Source of the DNA: Pseudomonas anguilliseptica
GTDB lineage: Bacteria > Pseudomonadota > Gammaproteobacteria > Pseudomonadales > Pseudomonadaceae
DNA: 64,000 bases
Direction of reading: 5' to 3'
NCBI RefSeq assembly: GCF_900105355.1
Contig: NZ_FNSC01000002.1
Coordinates: 62,001 to 126,000 of the forward strand
Shown here: positions 36,711 to 47,156 of the stretch, piece after piece
Position numbering within the stretch: position 1 is the first letter of the stretch
Layout of the letters: each line of letters starts with the position of its first letter
The notes under the pieces: model-generated
Databases searched by the model: none
Told to the model about the DNA's origin: nothing
Seen by the model: only the letters and a program-made list of their open reading frames with translations
Position numbers and translations under genes: made by a program

Positions 36711-37457
36711 ATGCCCAGCCATCAACTCGACTACGAAATCCTTGGCGCCTCTGCGCAGAGCGTGGAGGTCATTCTCGATCCGGGCGAAACGGTGATCGCC
36801 GAAGCCGGTGTAATGAATTACATGACCGACGGCATTCGCTTTGAAACACGCCTGGGCGATGGTGCGGCCACGGGGGTGCTGGGCAAACTGTGGGGCATGG
36901 GCAAGCGCATGCTCACGGGTGAGTCGCTGTTTATGACGCGCTTCTCCAATGCCGGTAAAACTCCGGCGCGCGTGGCCTTTGCTGCGCCGTACCCCGGCAC
37001 TGTGGTGCCGATCCAGCTGGCCGAGCATGGCGGCACGCTGATCTGCCAGAAAGACGCCTTTCTCTGCGCTGCCTGCGGCACAGCTGTCGGTATCAGCTTT
37101 AACAAACGCCTGGGCGCCGGGTTCTTCGGCGGCGAGGGTTTTATTCTGCAGAAGCTCGAAGGTGACGGCCTGGCCTTTGTGCATGCTGGAGGCACGGTGA
37201 TTCGCAAGGAGTTGAACAACGAAACCCTGCGCCTGGACACCGGTTGCCTGGTGGCATTTACCAGCGGCATCGACTACGACATCGCCTTGGCCTGCGGCCT
37301 GAAAAGCATGCTGTTTGGCGGCGAGGGCATCCTCCTCGCGACCCTCAAGGGCACTGGTACGGTGTGGGTGCAGAGCCTGCCGTTCTCGCGCCTGGCCGAG
37401 TGCATCTATGAAGCGACCTTCAAGGCCCGCGAGGAAGTGCGCGCGGGCGGTAAATGA
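36711..37457 (+). CDS. TIGR00266/AIM24 family protein
   Basis: A 248-residue protein starting at ATG 36711 after AGGAG (36700-36704). It consists of tryptophan-RNA-attenuator-like beta-helical domains typical of AIM24 proteins, with the family pattern of repeated Gly-rich strands ([60 protein letters not shown]). No catalytic motif is known. AIM24 is mitochondrial in yeast; the bacterial role is unknown. The Cys-x-x-Cys (LCAACGT) in the middle may bind a metal or be redox-active. Confidence 0.85.
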   Translation: MPSHQLDYEILGASAQSVEVILDPGETVIAEAGVMNYMTDGIRFETRLGDGAATGVLGKLWGMGKRMLTGESLFMTRFSNAGKTPARVAFAAPYPGTVVPIQLAEHGGTLICQKDAFLCAACGTAVGISFNKRLGAGFFGGEGFILQKLEGDGLAFVHAGGTVIRKELNNETLRLDTGCLVAFTSGIDYDIALACGLKSMLFGGEGILLATLKGTGTVWVQSLPFSRLAECIYEATFKAREEVRAGGK

Positions 37458-37549
37458 TGCGGCAATCTGGGCCTTTGCAGGCGTGAATGTTTGCTGCAAG
37501 CTGCGCCGCCTGTGCTTAGCCCGCTAACTGAAAAAACCGAGAGCCTGTT

Positions 37550-37855
37550 ATGAGTGAAGTAAACCCCATCCCGCTGATCCTTACCGGTATTGGCAGCATC
37601 TGCGCCACGGTGGCTGTGCTCGGTTATTACGGCTACCTGCATATCGCCAAGCCGGAAGATGCCTTGCTGCTGTCCGAGTTCACCATGCTCAAGACGGTGC
37701 CGGGTGAGGACTATAAGGTCTCGCTCAAACCTGCCAGCCAGGTCGCCCAGTGCATCGATGGCGTGCTGGTGCTGTTTGATCTGGAGCAGAAGGGCCTGAG
37801 TGGCGTACTGGTCGACCAACGCAAGCAGGCCGTGCGTTGCAGCGAAGGTCAGTAA
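37550..37855 (+). CDS. Small single-pass membrane protein of unknown function
   Basis: A 101-residue protein with one transmembrane helix at about residues 8-30 (LILTGIGSICATVAVLGYYGYL) and a soluble tail of about 65 residues. The start follows GAGAG. It converges with the next gene, ending 3 bases before it. I do not recognise the family. Confidence 0.65.
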   Translation: MSEVNPIPLILTGIGSICATVAVLGYYGYLHIAKPEDALLLSEFTMLKTVPGEDYKVSLKPASQVAQCIDGVLVLFDLEQKGLSGVLVDQRKQAVRCSEGQ

Positions 37856-37857
37856 GC

Positions 37858-38199
37858 TCAGCCCGCCTGCTTCTGCTGTTCACTAAGACGCTGCAAATGC
37901 CGGCGTGACTGGGCAAGGAAGCGCGGCGTCAGGCCGACGTCTTCATATAGCGGGTCGCCCTGTTCATCGCTGGCCACCACCTTGCTGCCTTGGACGTAAG
38001 GCAGGCTGGCCTCCAGCTCATCAAGTGCCGCGCCGAGCAATTCCCCGATCAGCTCTTCAATGTGGTGCTTGGGGTACATTTCCTGCAAGGCTGCCAGGCG
38101 CGCTTCGGCTTCCAGGTCTAGTCGTATCTGATAAGGCGTTGCGCTCAGCCGCCCCTGGGCATTTTCCTGCCAGTGCTGAACAAGCTCGCGAATCTTCAT
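37858..38199 (-). CDS. Small conserved protein upstream of ppc, pilin-assembly type annotation
   Basis: A 113-residue cytoplasmic protein, MKIRELVQHWQENAQGRLS at its start, mostly helical with a central ELIGELLGAALDELEASLPY segment. A gene of this kind lies beside ppc in other pseudomonads (PA3688 as I remember), divergently from it. Its role is not known to me. A GCCCGCC/GGCGGGC hairpin at 38222-38246 lies in the divergent spacer. Confidence 0.65.
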   Translation of the reverse strand: MKIRELVQHWQENAQGRLSATPYQIRLDLEAEARLAALQEMYPKHHIEELIGELLGAALDELEASLPYVQGSKVVASDEQGDPLYEDVGLTPRFLAQSRRHLQRLSEQQKQAG

Positions 38200-38358
38200 G
38201 ATTGCCTCGTGTCTGTTCTATGCCCGCCGTTTCAATCTGGGCGGGCTTGCTTAACTAAGACTAGTGCCTGCCCCGATAAGTGCGGCCAAGGCGTCGCGCA
38301 CTTGTAAGAAGTTGGCGCGCTGGGCACTCTGGAGACAGGATCAGCGGAGGTAACACTC

Positions 38359-40995
38359 ATGGCAGAAATCGACGCGCGTCTGCGCGAGGACGTCCACCAG
38401 CTCGGCGAACTATTGGGTAACACCATCAGCGTGCAGCATGGCGCCGCTTTTCTCGACAAGATCGAGCGCATTCGCAAGGGCGCCAAGGCCTCGCGCCGTG
38501 GTTCGCAGGAGGGTGCAGAGCAACTCAGTGCAACCCTCAACCAACTGGAAGATGATGAGCTGCTGCCGGTGGCGCGGGCGTTCAACCAGTTTCTCAACCT
38601 GGCCAATATCGCCGAGCAGTACAACCGCGTGCGCCGCCGCGCGCCGGGTGAAGCGCAGCCGTTTGAAGACAATATTCTCGCCGACCTGCTGCAGCGACTA
38701 TCCCGTAATGGTCACAAGGGCGAGGCCCTGGCCCGCCAGTTCGGCCGCCTGGATATCGAGCTGGTGCTGACCGCGCACCCCACCGAAGTGGCGCGGCGCA
38801 CGCTGATTCAGAAATACGACGCGATGGCCGAGCAGCTGGCAGCCGGCGACCATAGCGACCTCTCGGCGGTCGAGCGTGAGCAGGTCAAGCAGCGCCTGCA
38901 GCGGTTGATTGCCGAAGCCTGGCACACCGAAGAAATCCGCCGCAGCCGGCCGAGCCCGGTGGATGAAGCCAAATGGGGTTTTGCGGTGATCGAACATTCG
39001 CTCTGGCACGCCATTCCCAATGTGCTGCGCAAGGCCAACCAGGTGCTGCATAGCGCCACCGGGTTGCACCTGCCGCTGGATGCTGCGCCGATTCGCTTCG
39101 CGTCCTGGATGGGTGGCGACCGTGATGGCAACCCGAATGTCACGGCCACGATTACCCGCGAAGTGCTGTTGCTGGCGCGCTGGATGGCAGCAGACCTGTA
39201 CCTGCGCGATGTCGATAACCTGGCGGCCGAGTTGTCCATGCAGCAGGCCAGCCCGGCGCTGCTGGCGCGGGTGGGGGCGAGTGCCGAACCCTATCGCAGT
39301 CTGCTCAAACAGCTGCGTGAGCATTTGCGTGCTACCCGCAGCTGGGCCCAGGCCGCGCTGCATGAGCCGATCCCGGCGCCCGCAGCCGTGCTGCAGGACA
39401 ACCGCGAGCTGCTGGAGCCGCTGACGCTGTGCTACCAGTCGCTGCATGAATGCGGCATGGGTGTGATTGCCGATGGCCCGCTGCTCGATTGCCTGCGCCG
39501 CGCGGCAACCTTCGGTCTGTTTCTGGTGCGTCTGGATGTGCGTCAGGACTCCAGTCGCCACGCCGCCGCCATGAGTGAAATCACCGATTACCTCGGTCTG
39601 GGCCGTTACGCTGAGTGGGATGAAGAGGCGCGCCTGGCGTTTCTGCTGAAAGAGCTGGAGAACCGCCGGCCGCTGTTGCCCGGCCACTTCAAACCCAGCG
39701 GCGAAACCGAAGAGGTGCTGGCCACTTGCCGTGAAGTAGCTGGCGCGCCTGCTGCATCGCTGGGTTCCTACGTGATCTCCATGGCCGGTGCGGCCTCCGA
39801 TGTGCTGGCGGTGCAGTTGCTGCTCAAGGAAGCCGGGTTGCAACGGCCGATGCGCGTGGTGCCATTGTTCGAAACGCTCGCTGACCTGGACAACGCCGGC
39901 CCGGTAATCAGCCGGCTGCTGGCGCTGCATGGCTATCGCGCGCGCTTGCACGGGCCGCAGGAGGTGATGATCGGCTATTCCGACTCCGCCAAGGACGCTG
40001 GCACCACCGCGGCGGCCTGGGCGCAGTACCGTGCTCAGGAAACCCTGGTGCAGGTCTGTCGCGAACAGGATGTCGAACTGCTGCTGTTCCACGGTCGTGG
40101 CGGCACCGTGGGGCGCGGTGGCGGCCCGGCGCATGCGGCAATTCTGTCGCAGCCGCCTGGCTCGGTAGCGGGGCGTTTCCGCACCACTGAACAGGGTGAA
40201 ATGATTCGTTTCAAATTCGGCCTGCCGGATATCGCCGAGCAGAACCTCAATCTGTATCTCGCCGCCGTGCTGGAGGCTACCTTGTTGCCGCCGCCCAGCC
40301 CGGAGCCGGCCTGGCGTGCGCTGATGGATAGACTGGCCAGTGATGGCGTCAGTGCCTATCGCGCGGTGGTGCGTGAACACCCGCAATTCGTCGACTATTT
40401 CCGTCAGGCCACGCCGGAGCAGGAGCTGGGTCGCTTGCCCCTGGGCAGCCGCCCGGCCAAGCGCCGCGAGGGTGGCGTCGAGAGCCTACGGGCGATTCCC
40501 TGGATTTTCGCCTGGACGCAAACGCGCCTGATGCTGCCAGCCTGGCTGGGCTGGGAAGCGGCACTGGACAACGCCTTTCAACGCGGCGAAGGCGAGCTGC
40601 TCGGGCAGATGCGCGAACACTGGCCGTTCTTTCGCACCCGCATCGACATGCTGGAAATGGTTCTGGCCAAGGCGGACGAGCCCATCGCCCAGTTGTATGA
40701 CGAGCGTTTGGTCGAGCCAGCCCTGCGTCCGCTGGGTGCGCATCTACGCGGCCTATTGTCGCAGGCGGTCGTCGCAGTGCTGGGTTTGACCGGTCAGTCG
40801 CAGCTGTTAGCGCACAGCCCGGAAACCCTGGAGTCGATCAGTGTGCGCAACACCTACCTGGACCCGTTGCACCTGCTCCAGGCCGAGCTGCTGGCGCGCT
40901 CGCGGCTGCGCGGCAATCAGGCTGACAGCCCTCTGGAACAGGCGTTGCTGGTCAGTGTGGCGGGTATAGCGGCCGGGTTGCGTAATACCGGCTAA
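38359..40995 (+). CDS. ppc: Phosphoenolpyruvate carboxylase
   Basis: Fixes bicarbonate onto PEP to make oxaloacetate, refilling the citric acid cycle. The 878 residues are full length. The catalytic signatures are present: [12 protein letters not shown] (about residue 137), [10 protein letters not shown] (about 252), the substrate-loop region [19 protein letters not shown] (about 574) and the conserved C-terminal RNTG. The start follows GGAGG (38346-38350). It probably forms its own unit, controlled by metabolites rather than by anything visible in the DNA. Confidence 0.98.
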   Translation: MAEIDARLREDVHQLGELLGNTISVQHGAAFLDKIERIRKGAKASRRGSQEGAEQLSATLNQLEDDELLPVARAFNQFLNLANIAEQYNRVRRRAPGEAQPFEDNILADLLQRLSRNGHKGEALARQFGRLDIELVLTAHPTEVARRTLIQKYDAMAEQLAAGDHSDLSAVEREQVKQRLQRLIAEAWHTEEIRRSRPSPVDEAKWGFAVIEHSLWHAIPNVLRKANQVLHSATGLHLPLDAAPIRFASWMGGDRDGNPNVTATITREVLLLARWMAADLYLRDVDNLAAELSMQQASPALLARVGASAEPYRSLLKQLREHLRATRSWAQAALHEPIPAPAAVLQDNRELLEPLTLCYQSLHECGMGVIADGPLLDCLRRAATFGLFLVRLDVRQDSSRHAAAMSEITDYLGLGRYAEWDEEARLAFLLKELENRRPLLPGHFKPSGETEEVLATCREVAGAPAASLGSYVISMAGAASDVLAVQLLLKEAGLQRPMRVVPLFETLADLDNAGPVISRLLALHGYRARLHGPQEVMIGYSDSAKDAGTTAAAWAQYRAQETLVQVCREQDVELLLFHGRGGTVGRGGGPAHAAILSQPPGSVAGRFRTTEQGEMIRFKFGLPDIAEQNLNLYLAAVLEATLLPPPSPEPAWRALMDRLASDGVSAYRAVVREHPQFVDYFRQATPEQELGRLPLGSRPAKRREGGVESLRAIPWIFAWTQTRLMLPAWLGWEAALDNAFQRGEGELLGQMREHWPFFRTRIDMLEMVLAKADEPIAQLYDERLVEPALRPLGAHLRGLLSQAVVAVLGLTGQSQLLAHSPETLESISVRNTYLDPLHLLQAELLARSRLRGNQADSPLEQALLVSVAGIAAGLRNTG

Positions 40996-41222
40996 GTGGA
41001 TTGATAAGGGCAGTCGTGCTTTCGGTCGTGCAGATGTAGTGCGCGGCAGAAAGCACTACCTGCTAGAAGTGGTCGCAGGTGTATCCGACTTTCGGTGGCT
41101 TGTGCGCTATGGGTGCGCTGTGTATCTTGAGCGGCCTTTCGGCACTCTGGCCTAGTTTGGCAGCGCTGCTTGAACAATTCTGAGATTGGCCCCACGAGGC
41201 GAGTCCGACGATTTTTACTTAA

Positions 41223-41888
<666 letters not shown>

Positions 41889-41905
41889 GCCTTGTTGCAG
41901 TCAGC

Positions 41906-41937
41906 CAACGGCCCGCTTTGCGGGCCGTTGTCGTTTC
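41906..41937 (+). terminator. Rho-independent terminator after adk
   Basis: CAACGGCCCGC and GCGGGCCGTTG form an 11-base-pair stem with a TTT loop, followed by TCGTTTCT. Confidence 0.75.
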
Positions 41938-41998
41938 TGCGGTTGGCGCGCTGGGTTCGCTGAGCGTCGTTCATAGAACAGTAACCTTGCTCACCTAA

Positions 41999-43189
41999 GG
42001 AAACTCTGAATAAGACTTCCTGATTTTGGCAAAATGCCCGGACGCCACCCGCCGAGTTTTCCGATGAAGCAAATGACCTTCGCCGATGCCGAGTACGCCG
42101 GCAAACGCAAGCAGACCCGCAAAGAGTTGTTCCTGATCGAGATGGATCGGGTGGTGCCGTGGAAGGGTTTGATCGCACTGATCGAACCGTATTACCCCAA
42201 GGGTGAAGGCGGTCGGCCGGCCTATCCGCTGATGGCGATGCTACGTGTGCACCTGATGCAGAACTGGTTCGGCTACAGCGACCCGGCGATGGAAGAAGCG
42301 CTGTACGAGACCACTATCCTGCGGCAGTTCGCCGGGCTGAGTCTGGAACGTATCCCCGACGAAACCACCATCCTCAACTTCCGTCGTCTGCTGGAGAAAC
42401 ATGAGTTGGCTGCCGGCATCCTGGCCGTCATCAATGGCTATCTTGGCGACCGTGGCCTGTCGTTGCGCCAAGGCACCATCGTCGATGCCACGCTGATCAA
42501 TGCGCCGAGTTCGACCAAGAACAAGGACGGCAAACGCGACCCAGAGATGCACCAGGCCAAGAAGGGCAACCAATACTACTTCGGCATGAAGGCGCACATT
42601 GGCGTGGATGACGAGTCGGGGCTGGTACACAGCGTGGTAGGCACGGCGGCCAACGTGGCGGATGTCACTCAGGTCGACAAGTTGCTGCACGGCGAGGAAA
42701 ACGTGGTGTGCGCCGATGCGGGTTATACCGGCGTCGAAAAGCGCCCCGAACATGATGGGCGCGAGGTGATCTGGCAGGTTGCTGCCCGCCGCAGCACCTA
42801 TAAGAAGCTGGGTAAGAGCAGCCCGCTGTACAAAGCCAAACGCAAGATCGAGAAGGCCAAGGCCCAGGTGCGCGCCAAGGTTGAGCACCCGTTCCGGGTG
42901 ATCAAGCGTCAGTTCAGTTATGTAAAGACACGCTTCCGTGGCTTGGCCAAGAACACGGCGCAACTGGTGACGCTGTTCGCGCTGTCGAACCTGTGGATGG
43001 CACGCCGACATTTACTGACCAATGCAGGAGAGGTGCGCCTGTAATGCGGGAAATGGCTGCCGCGAGCTACTCGCGGCGGCTAAAAACACAGAAATGAATG
43101 GGTAATCTGATCGTTTTTGATCGATTTGCCGCTTTCAAAATCGGCGGGGCTGAAGTCAGCCAGAAATACATGGCTACTTCAGACCATCC
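41999..43189 (+). mobile_element. IS5-family insertion sequence, copy B
   Basis: A 1191-base element flanked by CTAA (41995-41998 and 43190-43193), the YTAR duplication of IS5 elements. The left end is GGAAACTCTGAATAAG; the right end reads inward as GGATGGTCTGAAGTAG. It sits between the adk terminator and the acid phosphatase gene, and its right end is about 90 bases before the phosphatase start, so it may have displaced that gene's promoter. Confidence 0.96.
42064..43044 (+). CDS. IS5-family transposase (copy B)
   Basis: A 326-residue intact DDE transposase identical in protein sequence to copy C. The start at MKQMTFADAEYAG is chosen by agreement with copy A, though the frame is open for ten more codons upstream (MPGRHPPSFP). 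Catalytic Asp in IVDATLINAP, Asp in CADAGYTGVEKR and Glu in KVEHPFRVIKRQFSYV are present. Confidence 0.96.
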   Translation: MKQMTFADAEYAGKRKQTRKELFLIEMDRVVPWKGLIALIEPYYPKGEGGRPAYPLMAMLRVHLMQNWFGYSDPAMEEALYETTILRQFAGLSLERIPDETTILNFRRLLEKHELAAGILAVINGYLGDRGLSLRQGTIVDATLINAPSSTKNKDGKRDPEMHQAKKGNQYYFGMKAHIGVDDESGLVHSVVGTAANVADVTQVDKLLHGEENVVCADAGYTGVEKRPEHDGREVIWQVAARRSTYKKLGKSSPLYKAKRKIEKAKAQVRAKVEHPFRVIKRQFSYVKTRFRGLAKNTAQLVTLFALSNLWMARRHLLTNAGEVRL

Positions 43190-43276
43190 CTAAGTTAGCA
43201 TCGGTTTGGTCTATACCAGGATGCGATGGTCATAGACGTCAAGCCTTAACCCACACTAAGGAAGAGAGCGCGTTCA

Positions 43277-44062
43277 ATGACCGAGAAAACAGCAAAGAGT
43301 GCTATCTGGTTGGGCCTTGCATTAGTGCTGGCGGGGAGCCCGGCAGTGTTTGCCGAAACCCCGGCGCAGCTCAAGACTGATTGCAGTGTTGCCGAGTTCA
43401 CCATGGGCCTGCGTTTCCAGCAGCAATCGGCGGAAGTTCAGGCCCTGCAACTGCAGGCCTATAACATCGCCACCCTGAAGCTGGATGCGGCTGTGGCAGC
43501 GGCGAAAGATCCGTCCAAGCTGGCCATCGTCACCGACCTGGACGAAACCGTCATTGATAACAGCGCGCTGCTGGCGCGTGACCTGGCCAACTGTCACACC
43601 TATGACGCCTGGGACACCTGGCTGCCCTGGGAGCGCGACGGCACTCCGGCGCTGATTCCCGGCGCCAAGCAGTTCCTGCAGCATGCCGACAAGCTCGGGG
43701 TGACCATTCGCTATATCTCCGACCGTGCCGATGAGCAGAAGAAGTACACCTTGGCCACCCTGAGCAAGCTGGGGTTGCCGCAGATCTCTGAAGACAGCGT
43801 GCTGCTGCTGGGCCCGCCCAAGGTCGAGCGTCGCGCCATTGTCAGTGCCGATCATAAGATCGTGCTGCTGCTGGGTGACACCCTGCATGACTTCGATGGG
43901 CGTTTCCGCAAGACGCCACTGGCCGATCAGCGTGCCACCGTGGCTGCTGAGGCGAGCAAGTGGGGCACCGAGTGGATTGTCTTCCCCAATGCGAGCTACG
44001 GCACCTGGTCCAAGGCGCCTTTGCAAGGCTGGGATGCCAAAACCGTTATCGAGCCCTGGTAA
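43277..44062 (+). CDS. Class C acid phosphatase / 5'-nucleotidase of the lipoprotein e(P4) family
   Basis: A 261-residue exported HAD phosphatase. The signal peptide covers about residues 1-26 (SAIWLGLALVLAGSPAVFA); there is no lipobox Cys at the cleavage site, so it should be soluble in the periplasm. The HAD motif I is VTDLDETVIDN (two Asp as nucleophile and acid/base), motif II is RYISDR, and motif IV is LLGDTLHDFDGRF. Such enzymes remove phosphate from nucleotides and other esters for uptake. GGAAGAG lies before the ATG at 43277. The upstream region is cut off by IS copy B. Confidence 0.9.
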   Translation: MTEKTAKSAIWLGLALVLAGSPAVFAETPAQLKTDCSVAEFTMGLRFQQQSAEVQALQLQAYNIATLKLDAAVAAAKDPSKLAIVTDLDETVIDNSALLARDLANCHTYDAWDTWLPWERDGTPALIPGAKQFLQHADKLGVTIRYISDRADEQKKYTLATLSKLGLPQISEDSVLLLGPPKVERRAIVSADHKIVLLLGDTLHDFDGRFRKTPLADQRATVAAEASKWGTEWIVFPNASYGTWSKAPLQGWDAKTVIEPW

Positions 44063-44135
44063 GCCATTGTTTACATAGTTCGCACTGGGTCCGTTCGGGC
44101 CCGGTGCGTGCCAACTATCCGGCGAGTTCGTTCGC

Positions 44136-44168
44136 GTGGCAGGCGCGAGTGGCAGGCGCGAGTGGCAG
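44136..44168. repeat. 13-base tandem repeat (2.5 copies) before tsaB
   Basis: GTGGCAGGCGCGA occurs twice in tandem, followed by GTGGCAG. It lies in the spacer about 70 bases before the tsaB start and is outside any gene. Confidence 0.85.
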
Positions 44169-44237
44169 TGATTGCGCTGGAAAAAAATGCCTCAAGCCGG
44201 TCTAATGCCCGTCCATTTCGTCACCTGTCCGAATGCA

Positions 44238-44918
44238 ATGACCACTCTCCTGGCCCTGGATACCGCCACCGAAGCCTGTTCCGTTGCCCTGCTGCATAAC
44301 GGCCAGGTGCTCAGCCACTACGAAGTGATTCCGCGTCTGCATGCCCAACGTCTGCTGCCGATGATCAAGCAGCTGCTGGCTGATGCCGAAGTGCCGTTGT
44401 CGGCGCTTGATGCGATTGCCTTTGGTCGTGGCCCAGGCGCTTTTACCGGTGTGCGGATTGCCATCGGCGTGGTGCAGGGGCTGGCGTTTGCCCTGGAACG
44501 CCCGGTGTTGCCGGTGTCCAATCTGGCCGTATTGGCGCAGCGCAGCCTGCGTGAGCATGGTGCGCAGCAGGTGGCTGCAGCCATTGATGCGCGTATGGAT
44601 GAGGTCTATTGGGGCTGCTACCGCGCCGAGCAGGGTGAGATGCGCCTGGCCGGCGTCGAGGCTGTATTGCCTCCTGAACACGCCAGCTTGCCTGTTGATG
44701 CTAGCGGTGACTGGTTTGCCGCCGGTACTGGCTGGGGCACCTTTGCCGCACGTATTCCAGTTGCGGTTACTGGGCAGGATGTCGCCATGCTGCCGCATGC
44801 CGAAGACCTGCTCAACCTGGCGCGTTTTGCCTGGGCTCGCGGTGAAGCGCTGGATGCTGACCTGGCGCAGCCGGTTTACCTGCGTGATCAGGTGGCCACG
44901 CCCAAAGTCTCGGTTTAA
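44238..44918 (+). CDS. tsaB: tRNA N6-threonylcarbamoyladenosine biosynthesis protein TsaB
   Basis: TsaB (YeaZ) is the partner of TsaD in making t6A37 on tRNAs that read ANN codons, and is essential in many bacteria. The 226-residue protein starts at ATG 44238 with MTTLLALDTATEACSVAL, the usual N-terminus; the frame is open further upstream but has no support. The ASKHA-fold segments VIPRLHAQRLLPMIKQLL and AIAFGRGPGAFTGVRIAIGVVQGLA are conserved. Confidence 0.95.
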   Translation: MTTLLALDTATEACSVALLHNGQVLSHYEVIPRLHAQRLLPMIKQLLADAEVPLSALDAIAFGRGPGAFTGVRIAIGVVQGLAFALERPVLPVSNLAVLAQRSLREHGAQQVAAAIDARMDEVYWGCYRAEQGEMRLAGVEAVLPPEHASLPVDASGDWFAAGTGWGTFAARIPVAVTGQDVAMLPHAEDLLNLARFAWARGEALDADLAQPVYLRDQVATPKVSV

Positions 44919-45051
44919 ACCGCTAGGCATCGGGCACCTTCTGTCGCGCATATTGCCGTGTTGCGCCGCGCTTGATTGCCAAGCCGGTCTACGGGGGCTA
45001 AATTGCCATCACTTGTGTCCATCGTTGGCTAAGCAAGCCGAGCAGTAACTG

Positions 45052-45393
45052 ATGCGTATCGACGGTTTTACTTCCTCTTATTCGCCAGACCGCAGTGCCC
45101 GCCCAGGCTCTGCGGTTACGCCATTTCGCGAAGCGCAGCGCGAGATTGAGGAGCGTCGTGAGCAGCCCGCATCACCCGCCAGCACCCAGGGCTTTGAGCA
45201 GGTCGCCCAGGCGCGCAAGGTTGAAGCCAGTAATGCCAGCAGCGACAGCCTGCCATCGCGTCTGCAAGACCAGCTGTACCAGCCGCCGCTGAACAACCGT
45301 GCCGCCCAGGCCTTGGCCAGCTATAGCTCAACTGCCAGTTTCGCCAGCGAGACAGATGCCCAGCAGGTGCTAGGCCTCGATCTTTACGCCTAA
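45052..45393 (+). CDS. Conserved hypothetical protein, low-complexity
   Basis: A 113-residue protein starting at ATG 45052, rich in Ser, Ala, Gln and Pro, with no signal peptide. The start MRIDGFTSSYSPDRS and the end QQVLGLDLYA look conserved in style with a protein coded next to tsaB in other pseudomonads, as I remember. The middle is probably disordered. It is followed immediately by the DUF72 gene (3 bases), so they share a message. Confidence 0.6.
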   Translation: MRIDGFTSSYSPDRSARPGSAVTPFREAQREIEERREQPASPASTQGFEQVAQARKVEASNASSDSLPSRLQDQLYQPPLNNRAAQALASYSSTASFASETDAQQVLGLDLYA

Positions 45394-45396
45394 TTG

Positions 45397-46257
45397 ATGC
45401 TGCCTTACTACCTCGGTTGCCCGTCATGGAGCGAGCCCGCCTGGCGCGGTTCCTTGTATCCAGACGGCAGTCGCAGCACCGACTTTCTTCCGTTGTATGC
45501 CCAGGTGTTCAACGCCGTTGAGGGCAACACCACCTTCTATGCAAAGCCCTCCGTCGATACCGTGGCCCGTTGGGCCGAGCGCATTCCGGGGCATCTGCGC
45601 TTTTGTGCCAAGTTGCCGCGCGACATTAGCCATAACGGCGACCTGCGTGACCAGCTAGGCGCCACCGAGGATTTCTGTCGCTTGCTGGCGGCGCTGGGTA
45701 AGCGGGTGGCGCCGTTCTGGTTACAACTGCCCGCCAGCTTTGGCCCGCAGCGTTTGGCGGAGCTGAGCGCGTTTATCGAGCCCTGGCAGGCCGAGGAGTT
45801 GGCCGTCGAGGTGCGTCATCCGGCGTTCTTTGCCAAAGGTGAGGAGGAGCGCAGCCTCAATCGTCTGCTGCATGGCCGGGGTATTGAACGTATCTGTCTG
45901 GATTCTCGGGCGCTGTTCAGCTGCGTATCTACAGCCCCGGCCGTATTGCATGCCCAGGCGAAGAAGCCGCGCCTGCCGCTGCGGCCCACAGCCTTTAGCC
46001 AGGCTCCGCAGCTGCGCTTTATTGGCCATCCCGAGTTGCTGGCTAATGATCCCTTTATGGCGCCCTGGCTGGACAAGGTGGCGAGTTGGATCGAGGAAGG
46101 TCGCACGCCTTACGTCTTTCTGCACACCTCGGACAACCGCCTGGCACCGCAGCTTGCGCAGCGCTTTCATCAGCAGCTGATGCAGCGCTTGCCGGGATTG
46201 CCGGCCTTGCCACACATACAGCTAGAGGATGAGGTCGAACAGTTGGGCCTGCTTTGA
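45397..46257 (+). CDS. DUF72 (YecE-like) TIM-barrel protein
   Basis: A 286-residue cytoplasmic protein. The ATG at 45397 comes one codon after a TTG. The family pattern is clear: YLGCPSWSEPAWRGSLYP, then TDFLPLYAQVFNAVEGNTTFYAKPS, then FCAKLPRDISHNGDL and VEVRHPAF. DUF72 has a TIM-barrel fold of unknown function and no assigned substrate. Confidence 0.88.
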   Translation: MLPYYLGCPSWSEPAWRGSLYPDGSRSTDFLPLYAQVFNAVEGNTTFYAKPSVDTVARWAERIPGHLRFCAKLPRDISHNGDLRDQLGATEDFCRLLAALGKRVAPFWLQLPASFGPQRLAELSAFIEPWQAEELAVEVRHPAFFAKGEEERSLNRLLHGRGIERICLDSRALFSCVSTAPAVLHAQAKKPRLPLRPTAFSQAPQLRFIGHPELLANDPFMAPWLDKVASWIEEGRTPYVFLHTSDNRLAPQLAQRFHQQLMQRLPGLPALPHIQLEDEVEQLGLL

Positions 46258-46285
46258 GCCTGCCTAAATAACCAGAGGTGCTTGA

Positions 46286-47050
46286 TCAGCGTTGCGCGAG
46301 CAGCAGGTCCGCGGCCTGACCACTGCGGCCGTCGGCGAATTCGAAGCGGCCGAGTTGGGCGATTTCGTCATAGGCGCCCAGGGCAATCTTCACGTCGCGT
46401 GCTTGCAGGTTGATGGCGCTGACACCGGCTTCACTCAGCGACTGGCTGGATTGCCGGCCTTGAGCATCGAAGCGCAACAGGCTCAGGCGCTCGAAGATTG
46501 CATCCTGGCTGTCGATACGGCCGTCGCCGTTATCATCGTATTTGCGCAGTTCGGCAAAGCCGTTGGCTGCGCCATTCTGGTCGCCGAACAGCTCGCGGCC
46601 ATCATCAATGCGGCCGTTGCCGTTGCGGTCATAGGCAAGCAGGGCATCGTCACCGGTGGGCACGCTGATCTGGTCGAGCTTGCCGTCGGCATCCAGATCG
46701 AAGCGTACCGAGCGGGCCAGGCCGCTGGTGCTGAAGCCGTTGCCGGCCAGATCGAGCACCAGTGGATCGGTTTTCTTCGGTTCGGCGTTGATGTTGACGT
46801 TCAGCTCCAGCTCGCGCTGGGCTGCCATTTCCTGAAAGTCGCTGGCCTGGGCGGTGACAGCGGGCGGCTCGCTGGGTGTTTCCGGCGCCTTGGCAGGCGC
46901 TTCGGCTTCCACCTCATCGGGCATCAGGGTGCGCCGCAGAATCTGGTAATCCAGGGAGGCGCGCTTGCCATCCTCCAGCGTCTCGCTAATTGAGCTGGTG
47001 TTGGCGGCCGATGGCGCGGCGCTGCGTGGGGCGGAAATCACATCAAACAT
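46286..47050 (-). CDS. Protein with EF-hand-like calcium-binding loops
   Basis: A 254-residue protein from the ATG at 47050; a TTG at 47089 would add 13 residues. The first 110 residues are low-complexity, rich in Pro, Ala and Glu. The second half has DLDADGKLD, YDRNGNGRIDDGRELFGD and YDDNGDGRIDSQDAIF, i.e. repeated Asp-x-Asn/Asp-Gly-x-Gly-x-Ile-Asp loops like EF hands or dockerin-type calcium sites. No signal peptide is evident, so the location is uncertain; proteins with such loops are often secreted by type I systems or found near the surface. It converges with the DUF72 gene and is divergent from rsmJ. Confidence 0.75.
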   Translation of the reverse strand: MFDVISAPRSAAPSAANTSSISETLEDGKRASLDYQILRRTLMPDEVEAEAPAKAPETPSEPPAVTAQASDFQEMAAQRELELNVNINAEPKKTDPLVLDLAGNGFSTSGLARSVRFDLDADGKLDQISVPTGDDALLAYDRNGNGRIDDGRELFGDQNGAANGFAELRKYDDNGDGRIDSQDAIFERLSLLRFDAQGRQSSQSLSEAGVSAINLQARDVKIALGAYDEIAQLGRFEFADGRSGQAADLLLAQR

Positions 47051-47156
47051 GGCGAACTCGGTGCGGCTGGAAGCTTCCGGGTCTGGCAAAATGCCGCTCA
47101 GGCAGGTTATCGGCTGCTTTTGCAGTCAGTTGAGTGATTTTTGAGCACATTTTCTG

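Noticed and set aside
36818..37270. Minus-strand frame within the AIM24-like gene
   Set aside because: It has no domain pattern, and the plus-strand gene with a good ribosome site accounts for the DNA.
42241..43011. Minus-strand frame inside the transposase of copy B, repeated in copy C
   Set aside because: Its preservation follows from identity of the IS copies; it is antisense to an intact transposase.
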